A stretch of DNA of 64,000 nt. Source: Syntrophaceae bacterium (GTDB taxonomy: Bacteria; Desulfobacterota; Syntrophia; Syntrophales; PHBD01). The position numbers were made by a program, and so were the translations under genes. The DNA lies in NCBI GenBank assembly GCA_013177825.1, contig JABLXX010000005.1:124001-188000 (forward strand), given 5' to 3'. Shown one piece after another: positions 58,547 to 64,000 of the stretch; the stretch's first letter is position 1; each line of letters starts with the position of its first letter. Below the pieces are notes generated by a model that saw nothing but the letters and a program-made list of their open reading frames with translations, did not search any database and was not told the DNA's origin.

Positions 58547-59122
58547 ATGTTCCGCTCGAACGGCCGTCCAGACCTTGCCCGTTGCCGCCCACACCCGCCG
58601 AAGTTTTTTCTGTTCCTTGCCTTTTTATTTGTCATCGGACCCCACGCAGCCACCGCCGCGGAGCTGATCCTCGGGAAGGACACGCCGATCCGGGTTTTTT
58701 TCAGTCCCCGGGGAGGCGCGGTCGCCGGGATCGTGCAGGCCCTGGCCGGGGCCCGTTCGCAGATCCTGGTCCAGGCCCACAGCCTCCTGAGCCCTCCCAT
58801 TACCCGGTCACTCCTGGACGCCCGGGAGCGGGGCGTGAAGGTCTCCGTCATCCTCGACAAGTCGGAGCGGCAGGAAGGGATGACGCCGGCCGTACAACTG
58901 GCCAATGCCGGCGTTACGGTTTTCCTGGACGGGAAACACGCCGCCGCCAACGACCGGGTGATCGTCATCGACGGCCGCACGGTCATCACGGGATCCCTCA
59001 ACTTCACGACCGTCTCGGATGAGATGAACGGAGAAAACCTCCTGATCATCGAATCCCCGGAGCTGGCTTCCCTGTACTCGGAAAACTGGAAAACACACCG
59101 GGCGCATTCGGACCCGTACTGA
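58547..59122 (+). CDS. Exported phospholipase D-fold protein with altered HKD motif
   Basis: 191 aa. A signal segment (FFLFLAFLFVIGPHAATA) precedes one PLD domain like that of Nuc/EDTA-resistant endonucleases: FFSPRGGAVAGIVQALAGARSQILVQAHSL, then LDARERGVKVSVILDKSE. In the catalytic HxKxxxxD motif the sequence is AANDRVIVIDGRTVITGSLNFT, so His and Lys are replaced by Asn and Arg. The downstream GSLNFT is intact. Nuclease activity is doubtful; it could bind DNA or phospholipid. Confidence 0.82.
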   Translation: MFRSNGRPDLARCRPHPPKFFLFLAFLFVIGPHAATAAELILGKDTPIRVFFSPRGGAVAGIVQALAGARSQILVQAHSLLSPPITRSLLDARERGVKVSVILDKSERQEGMTPAVQLANAGVTVFLDGKHAAANDRVIVIDGRTVITGSLNFTTVSDEMNGENLLIIESPELASLYSENWKTHRAHSDPY

Positions 59123-59173
59123 CAAAGGAATGGCATTTCCCGACGGGGAACGGACATTCGGAAAGGAAGAAGG

Positions 59174-59719
59174 ATGAACATCGCCAGGAGATGGAGATGG
59201 CTGCTTTACGGCCTTTTGCCGGTTCTCGCGACGTTCGGCATGGCTGTCGCCGGGGATTCGGACCGATCTCTTCCCGAACCGGACCGCTCATTTATCAGGC
59301 AGGCGGCGAAGGACAGCCTCTGGCAAATCTCCCTGGGGGCGCTTGCCCTGAAGCAGGCCGCCGGAGGAAACATCCGGCGGTACGGGGAAGACATGATCCG
59401 GGAGAATCAAAGGATTCAAGGCAACCTCATCTCCCTGGCACAGGGGAAAGGGATCTCCATCGAGATCATGCTGGATCCGCTGCAGAGCCAGACGCTGGAG
59501 TACCTCGCACGGGAGCGCGGGGCCGGCTTTGACCGCCAGTACATCAGCCTCATGATCGACGAGCAGGAAAGGAGCGGACGCCTCTACCGCAAAGAGTCCG
59601 ACCATGGACAGGACCGGGAGACCCGGGCCTTCGCCGGGGACGTCCTGCCATGGATCGACGAACAACTGAAGCGGGCAAGGGAAATCCTGCTGGGAATCCC
59701 GCAGCCCTTTTTAAAATAG
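59174..59719 (+). CDS. Exported DUF4142-like protein
   Basis: 181 aa from ATG 59174 with AAAGGAAGAAGG upstream. Signal peptide (WLLYGLLPVLATFGMAVAG), then a helical bundle in the DUF4142 pattern: DRSFIRQAAKDSLWQISLGALALKQA, NIRRYGEDMIRENQRI and FDRQYISLMIDEQERSGRLYRKE, DVLPWIDEQLKRA. The family is ferritin-like in fold and of unknown function. It lies 51 bp after the PLD-like gene on the same strand. Confidence 0.8.
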   Translation: MNIARRWRWLLYGLLPVLATFGMAVAGDSDRSLPEPDRSFIRQAAKDSLWQISLGALALKQAAGGNIRRYGEDMIRENQRIQGNLISLAQGKGISIEIMLDPLQSQTLEYLARERGAGFDRQYISLMIDEQERSGRLYRKESDHGQDRETRAFAGDVLPWIDEQLKRAREILLGIPQPFLK

Positions 59720-59916
59720 AAGATCTTTGTCAGCCATCCAATGAAAGGAGGCATATCGGAACGAATACAGGAAAAAAGCAGGCCGGCATTGGATCGGGCC
59801 GTCACGGCGCGGCTCCGCGCCGATTCATCGTGGGAATCGGGGGCGAGAAACCGGGCGCAAGATCGGCTCCATAGGGTTTGCGGACCCAAATCAACGTCTT
59901 TTCAAGGAGGTATTGA

Positions 59917-61485
59917 ATGATGAAGCGTGAAGACACGGAAGCGGCAGCGACAAAGGGCGTGAGCAGGCGTTCGGTTCTCAAAGGCGCCGTAGCGATGGGA
60001 GCGGCGGCGGCCAGCGGCCTCGCCCTCAACATGGGGGTCCCCGGGACGGCGGAAGCCATGATCAAGAAACTCCCGACCAAGTGGGACGAGACATGGGACG
60101 TAGTCATTATCGGTTCCGGGTTCGCGGGACTGGCAGCGGCAGCCGAGGCGGCGGGAAAGGGCGCGAAGGTCGTCGTCCTGGAGAAGATGCCCACGTACGG
60201 TGGAAATTCCATCATCAACGGCGGCGTGTATGCCGCCTGGGACAGCGAGTTCCATTATCGCCAGAAACTGAACCTCGGGGACGACAGCCCGAAGCAGCAC
60301 ATCAACGACACGTTGAAGGGCGGCGACTACTACAGCATTCCTGAACTGGTGGAGGTCATGGCCAACGGCGCCGCGGGCGCCCTCAACTGGATGATCGACG
60401 AAGGCGGCGCCAAGATCCGCCCGACGGTCACCCGTGCCGGCGGCCACACGGCCTATCGGACCCATTCGGCCGTGGCCGGTGTGGGGCGCGAGTACACCGA
60501 GGCGCTTCGGAAGATCGCCGAGAAGCGAGGCGCCAAGACCGTTCTGAACTCCGAAGTCACCTGGATCTGGCGGAAAGATGCCGACCCGAAGAGCCCGGTC
60601 CTCGGCGTGGAGGTGAAACGGGGCCGGCGGACCCTCAACATCAAGGCCGCCAAGGCCCTCATCCTCGCCTCCGGCGGATTCAGCCGGGACATCAAGATGC
60701 GGATGGCCCACAATCCGCGGCTGGTGCCCGCCTTCGGCTGTACGAACCACCCGGGGGCGACTGGCGAGATGATTCGTTTCGCCCAGTCCATCGGCGCCGA
60801 CACCCTGCAGATGAACTTCATTCAGCTCTATCCCTTCGCCGAGCCGGAGACGAGCATCCTCGACACACCGGCCGTGTATCCCTTCAACGGCCCGGGGTAC
60901 GGCATCGTCTATGTGAACAAGCTGGGAAAGCGCTTCGTCAACGAGCTGGAGCGCCGGGACGTCTGCGCCTTCGCCCAGATCAACCTGGGAGCAAACATGA
61001 AGCCCACCTGGAGCATCTTCAACCACGCCATGATCCTCAAGATGGGCGGCTCCTACGAGGAAGTGGAAGCGGGCCTGAAGAAAGGCCGGTTCATCAAGGC
61101 CGATTCAATCGCCGAGATGGCCGGCAAGCTCGGCATTCCGGCGGACGCCCTGGTGAAGACCATCGAGGACCACAACCGTTATATCGAGCAGGGCAAGGAT
61201 CCCGACTTCAACAAGCCCATCACGAAGGTCATGATCCCCCTGGTCGAGGGCCCCTTCTACTCCGTCTCCCAGTGGCCGGCGGTGCATCACTGCATGGGGG
61301 GCATCCGGATCAACCCGAACGCCCAGGTCATCGACGTCTTCGGCGCCGTGATCCCGAAGCTCTATGCGGCCGGCGAAGTCGCCGGCGGCGTCCACGGGTC
61401 GAACCGCCTGGGCAGCAATGCCATTCCCGATGCCGTGTCCTTCGGCCGCGTGGCGGGCACCAATGCCGCCAAGGAAAGGGCGTAA
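59917..61485 (+). CDS. Tat-exported flavocytochrome c-type fumarate reductase-like flavoprotein
   Basis: 522 aa from ATG 59917 with AGGAGG 6 nt upstream. Tat signal GVSRRSVLKGAVAMGAAAASG. FAD-binding VVIIGSGFAGLAAAAEAAGKGAKVVVLEKMPTYGGNS, then a capping domain and a C-terminal GGVHGSNRLGSNAIPDAVSFGRVAG. KRFVNELE and WPAVHHCMGGI carry residues at the positions of the catalytic Arg and His of fumarate reductase FccA. It has no heme site, so electrons should come from the 7-heme protein at 61558. Fumarate, methacrylate, urocanate or another enoate are possible substrates. Confidence 0.83.
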   Translation: MMKREDTEAAATKGVSRRSVLKGAVAMGAAAASGLALNMGVPGTAEAMIKKLPTKWDETWDVVIIGSGFAGLAAAAEAAGKGAKVVVLEKMPTYGGNSIINGGVYAAWDSEFHYRQKLNLGDDSPKQHINDTLKGGDYYSIPELVEVMANGAAGALNWMIDEGGAKIRPTVTRAGGHTAYRTHSAVAGVGREYTEALRKIAEKRGAKTVLNSEVTWIWRKDADPKSPVLGVEVKRGRRTLNIKAAKALILASGGFSRDIKMRMAHNPRLVPAFGCTNHPGATGEMIRFAQSIGADTLQMNFIQLYPFAEPETSILDTPAVYPFNGPGYGIVYVNKLGKRFVNELERRDVCAFAQINLGANMKPTWSIFNHAMILKMGGSYEEVEAGLKKGRFIKADSIAEMAGKLGIPADALVKTIEDHNRYIEQGKDPDFNKPITKVMIPLVEGPFYSVSQWPAVHHCMGGIRINPNAQVIDVFGAVIPKLYAAGEVAGGVHGSNRLGSNAIPDAVSFGRVAGTNAAKERA

Positions 61486-61502
61486 GCACCGTCCCCCTTG
61501 CC

Positions 61503-61541
61503 GGGGAGTCCGCGAAGGAGTTCCTCGCGGGCTCCCCTTTT
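61503..61541 (+). terminator. Partial terminator between the flavoprotein and cytochrome genes
   Basis: GGGGAGTCCGCGA and TCGCGGGCTCCCC form a stem (61503-61537) followed by TTTTCC, 17 bp after the flavoprotein stop. It may reduce read-through into the cytochrome gene. Confidence 0.55.
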
Positions 61542-61557
61542 CCAAGGAAGGTCACCC

Positions 61558-62271
61558 ATGAAGAAGAGATATTTCCTTTTGTTCCTGTTGCCGGCGCTCC
61601 TGGCGGTTTTCTTCACGCTTCCCGGAGACAGGGCGGACGGAGCGGCACAGAAGGCGGGGGTCTCGTGCAGTTCCTGCCACGCCGACCTGAAGGCGGTCGT
61701 CTCCAAGACCCATCCCCCCGTGACGGGGAACAACCTGGCCGCCTGCCTCCAGTGCCACGCCCCCGACATGGGCGGCGAGGCGAAGAAGAATCCATTCTCC
61801 GTCAGGATCCACGCCGGTCACATTCCTCCGAAGGGCAGCCTCGACTGCCTGACCTGCCACACCTGGACGCCCGGCAAGAGCTTCGGTCTGGCCGGCATGA
61901 AGGAGAGCTGGGGCGCTCCGTCCAAGGAAGACATGGACCTGCTCAAGGAGATTTACGGCACGCTCGCCAAGGAGGAATTCACGGCCAAGCTCCATGCCAA
62001 CAAGGGCGTGGCCTGTGCGAGCTGTCACGGCAAGGCGCTGCCCAAGCCGGATGACACGGTCGAAAACGCCCGCTGCCTGACCTGTCACGGTCCGCTGGAG
62101 AAACTGGCAAAGAAGACGGAGCCCAAGGACTTTGCGGACAGGAACCCCCACAAGTCCCACCTGGGGGAAATCGCGTGCACCGTCTGCCACAAGGCCCACG
62201 GTCCGTCCAAAGTGTACTGCCTCGACTGTCACACGAAATTCCAGATGAAGATCCCCGGGCAGGCAAAATGA
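61558..62271 (+). CDS. Seven-heme periplasmic cytochrome c
   Basis: 237 aa from ATG 61558 with CAAGGAAGGTCACCC upstream. Signal peptide MKKRYFLLFLLPALLAVFFTLPGDRA. Seven CxxCH sites: CSSCH, CLQCH, CLTCH, CASCH, CLTCH, CTVCH, CLDCH. Positions suggest a tetraheme flavocytochrome-like module extended by three hemes. As the partner of the preceding flavoprotein it would donate electrons from the quinol side. Confidence 0.85.
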   Translation: MKKRYFLLFLLPALLAVFFTLPGDRADGAAQKAGVSCSSCHADLKAVVSKTHPPVTGNNLAACLQCHAPDMGGEAKKNPFSVRIHAGHIPPKGSLDCLTCHTWTPGKSFGLAGMKESWGAPSKEDMDLLKEIYGTLAKEEFTAKLHANKGVACASCHGKALPKPDDTVENARCLTCHGPLEKLAKKTEPKDFADRNPHKSHLGEIACTVCHKAHGPSKVYCLDCHTKFQMKIPGQAK

Positions 62272-62277
62272 CTTTGT

Positions 62278-62316
62278 TCCGTCCGGGACGGCGGTTCGAC
62301 TGCCGTTCCGGACGGA
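62278..62316 (+). terminator. Intrinsic-type terminator after the 7-heme cytochrome gene
   Basis: Stem TCCGTCCGGGACGGC/GCCGTTCCGGACGGA with a 9 nt loop, then TTCCTTCCCC. Confidence 0.6.
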
Positions 62317-62466
62317 TTCCTTCCCCGGTACCCTTTTTCCTCCGCGGACACAACCCGGACTCTCTCCACCCAAATCGGTGCCTCTCTTCGTAAAGTGCTC
62401 AACACCGGTTGAAAACCGCCGGGAGATTCCTTATGATGAAGCCATCTCACCGTCAATGGCAGGCAC

Positions 62467-63840
62467 ATGAAACCGACCTTCTCAACGGCCCGGACCGAAA
62501 ACATCATCCTCGACTCCATCGCCGACGGCGTGTTCACGGTGGATCGGGACTTGCGGATCACCAGCTTCAACCGGGCGGCCGAGCAGATCACCGGGGTCTT
62601 GCGCAGGGACGCCGTCGGCCAGCCCTGCAAGGAGGTCCTGAAGGCGGACATCTGTGAAAAAACCTGCCTGCTGCGGCAGACGCAGGAAACGGGCCGGCCC
62701 ATCGTCAACCGTACCGTCCGCATCATCACGGCCTCGGGGCGCCGGATCCCCATCAGCATCTCGACGGCCATCCTGAAAGACGAGGGCGGAAACGCCATCG
62801 GCGCCGTCGAGACGTTCCGCGACATCAGCGTGGAGGAAAACCTGCGGAAGAAGATCCGGGGGGGATACTCCTTCGAAGACATCCTGTCGAAGAATCCCCG
62901 AATGCACCAGCTGTTCGACATTCTCCCGGATGTGGCCATGAGCGGCAGCACCGTCCTCCTGGAGGGAGAGAGCGGCACGGGAAAGGAGATCTTCGCCCGG
63001 GCCATTCATAACCTGAGTTCCCGGAAAAACGGACCCTTTATCGCGGTCAACTGCGGCGCCCTTCCGGACACGCTCCTGGAATCGGAGCTCTTCGGGTACA
63101 AGGCGGGGGCGTTCACGGATGCGAAGCGGGACAAGCCCGGACGATTCCGGCGGGCGGAGAAGGGGACCCTCTTTCTGGACGAAGTCGGAGACATCTCCCC
63201 GGCGATGCAGGTCCGGCTGCTCCGGGTGCTCCAGGAAAAAGTGTATGAACCCCTTGGTTCCGTGGACCCTGTCCCGGCGGACGCCCGGATCATCGCCGCC
63301 ACCAACCGGAGGCTCGAAGATCTGGTCCGCGAGGGGAAATTCCGGGAGGACCTCTATTACCGGATCAACGTCATCCGCCTGGTCCTGCCGCCCCTGCGGG
63401 AGCGCATGGAAGACCTTCCCCTCCTGGCCGACCATTTCATCCGCCAGATGAATGCCGTGCAGAACAAAGACATCCCGGGCATGTCCGACGAGGCAACGGC
63501 CTGCCTGATGTCCCACGGATTCCCGGGGAATATCCGGGAACTGGAAAACGTCATCGAGCGGTCTTTCATCCTCTGCAAATCGGGCCCGATCCTGCCTCAG
63601 CATCTGCCCGAGTTTCTCTGGGCGCGGGAGACGGAGGAATTGACCGGACTCCCCGCGGAGAACCTGTCCATCAAGCAAATGGAGGCCGTGTTCCTTACGA
63701 ACGTTCTCCGCCGGAACGGATGGAGCCGCGTGAAGACGGCCAGGCAGCTCGGCATTCATAAAAGCACCCTTTTCCGGAAGATCCGGGCACTCGGGATACA
63801 GATCCCGGATCGCAGGGAATCGGACGGCACGGATGCATAA
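62467..63840 (+). CDS. PAS/AAA+/Fis sigma-54-dependent transcriptional activator
   Basis: 457 aa. An N-terminal PAS domain (residues about 8-125) carries cysteines in CKEVLKADICEKTCLL, a pattern suited to redox or metal sensing. AAA+ domain: Walker A GESGTGKE, ESELFGYKAGAFTDA in place of the usual GAFTGA loop, Walker B TLFLDEVGD, FREDLYYRINVIRLVLPPLRER and GNIRELENVIERS. The C-terminal Fis helix-turn-helix is RVKTARQLGIHKSTLFRKI. It stands downstream of the flavocytochrome genes and may control them or the gene beyond the window. Confidence 0.92.
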   Translation: MKPTFSTARTENIILDSIADGVFTVDRDLRITSFNRAAEQITGVLRRDAVGQPCKEVLKADICEKTCLLRQTQETGRPIVNRTVRIITASGRRIPISISTAILKDEGGNAIGAVETFRDISVEENLRKKIRGGYSFEDILSKNPRMHQLFDILPDVAMSGSTVLLEGESGTGKEIFARAIHNLSSRKNGPFIAVNCGALPDTLLESELFGYKAGAFTDAKRDKPGRFRRAEKGTLFLDEVGDISPAMQVRLLRVLQEKVYEPLGSVDPVPADARIIAATNRRLEDLVREGKFREDLYYRINVIRLVLPPLRERMEDLPLLADHFIRQMNAVQNKDIPGMSDEATACLMSHGFPGNIRELENVIERSFILCKSGPILPQHLPEFLWARETEELTGLPAENLSIKQMEAVFLTNVLRRNGWSRVKTARQLGIHKSTLFRKIRALGIQIPDRRESDGTDA

Positions 63841-63944
63841 ACGCGACTCCGGAACGCGTCCCCTATTCCGACGGATCAGCGTTTTCAGCCGATAAACCCT
63901 CTGATTCTTTCGACATAACAATCATGCGTATGTGCCGGCGATAA

Positions 63945-63959
63945 TGGCACACCTTGTGT
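63945..63959 (+). promoter_or_regulatory. Weak -24/-12-like element near the window end
   Basis: TGGCACACCTTGTGT matches the -24 half TGGCAC well and the -12 half poorly. It lies upstream of an AAAGGAGGAAGA ribosome binding site at 63989-64000 that belongs to a gene outside the window, and just after a sigma-54 activator gene. Confidence 0.2.
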
Positions 63960-64000
63960 ATGTCCATTTTTGGGGTATATTGCCCGGGAAAGGAGGAAGA

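Noticed and set aside
59741-59920. 59-codon frame with AAAGGAGG close to its start, before the flavoprotein gene
   Set aside because: The AGGAGG lies inside the frame rather than ahead of its ATG, and the predicted peptide has no recognisable feature.

Overview
The window looks like a chromosome segment of a high-GC anaerobic deltaproteobacterium (Desulfobacterota, probably a Syntrophus/Smithella-like Syntrophales member). The basis is the gene order of the rpoBC/ribosomal block, abundant multiheme c-type cytochromes with System II cytochrome maturation, sigma-54 regulation, cobamide salvage genes and one probable UGA-recoded selenoprotein cytochrome. The lineage call is inference; no marker search was possible.

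Layout. 1-15.9 kb (minus strand): translation and transcription core, read from high to low coordinates: tRNA-Thr, tRNA-Tyr, tRNA-Gly, tRNA-Thr, rpmG, tRNA-Trp, secE, nusG, rplK, rplA, rplJ, rplL, rpoB, rpoC, rpsL, rpsG, tuf, rpsJ, rplC and the start of rplD. fusA is absent between rpsG and tuf. The rplJ leader and the rplL-rpoB gap both carry competing hairpins. 16-20.2 kb: two-subunit fumarase, recR, ybaB, dnaX and the SRP RNA. 20.5-24.6 kb: a STAS protein, a rubredoxin-like membrane protein, and a solute-binding protein overlapping a SpoIIE-type phosphatase. 24.6-27 kb: two tRNA-Ser genes, tadA and an MBL-fold RNase-like protein. 27-32 kb: cobamide assembly and remodelling (cobS, cobT, cobU, CbiR-like), divergent from a BtuF-like binding protein and uppP. 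32-37 kb: a GNAT protein, XdhC, HisC and an ATPase-like/GNAT fusion.

37-47 kb is bracketed by two inverted copies of a non-coding repeat. Between them lie two tandem micro-ORFs sharing a C-terminal WVDPM motif, a NarL/NarX-like two-component system whose kinase has a duplicated PAS-PAS unit, and B12 uptake genes (btuC, btuD, btuB) under two cobalamin riboswitches, followed by an RNase D-like exonuclease.

47-58 kb (minus strand): ccsA and resB for cytochrome c maturation, a DUF1499 lipoprotein, an enoyl-CoA hydratase, and a redox cluster of a 9-heme cytochrome c/b fusion, two double-rhodanese proteins, an 8-heme cytochrome, and an 11-heme cytochrome whose frame is crossed by one in-frame UGA followed by a SECIS-like hairpin. 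This cluster resembles the selenite/tellurite-associated Ext genes of Geobacter. 58.5-64 kb (plus strand): a PLD-fold protein lacking the catalytic His, a DUF4142 protein, a Tat-exported flavocytochrome-c-type flavoprotein with a 7-heme cytochrome, and a PAS/AAA/Fis sigma-54 activator.

The most unusual features are the probable selenocysteine multiheme cytochrome and its rhodanese/cytochrome neighbourhood, the WVDPM micropeptide pair, and the inverted repeat pair around the B12/two-component segment.
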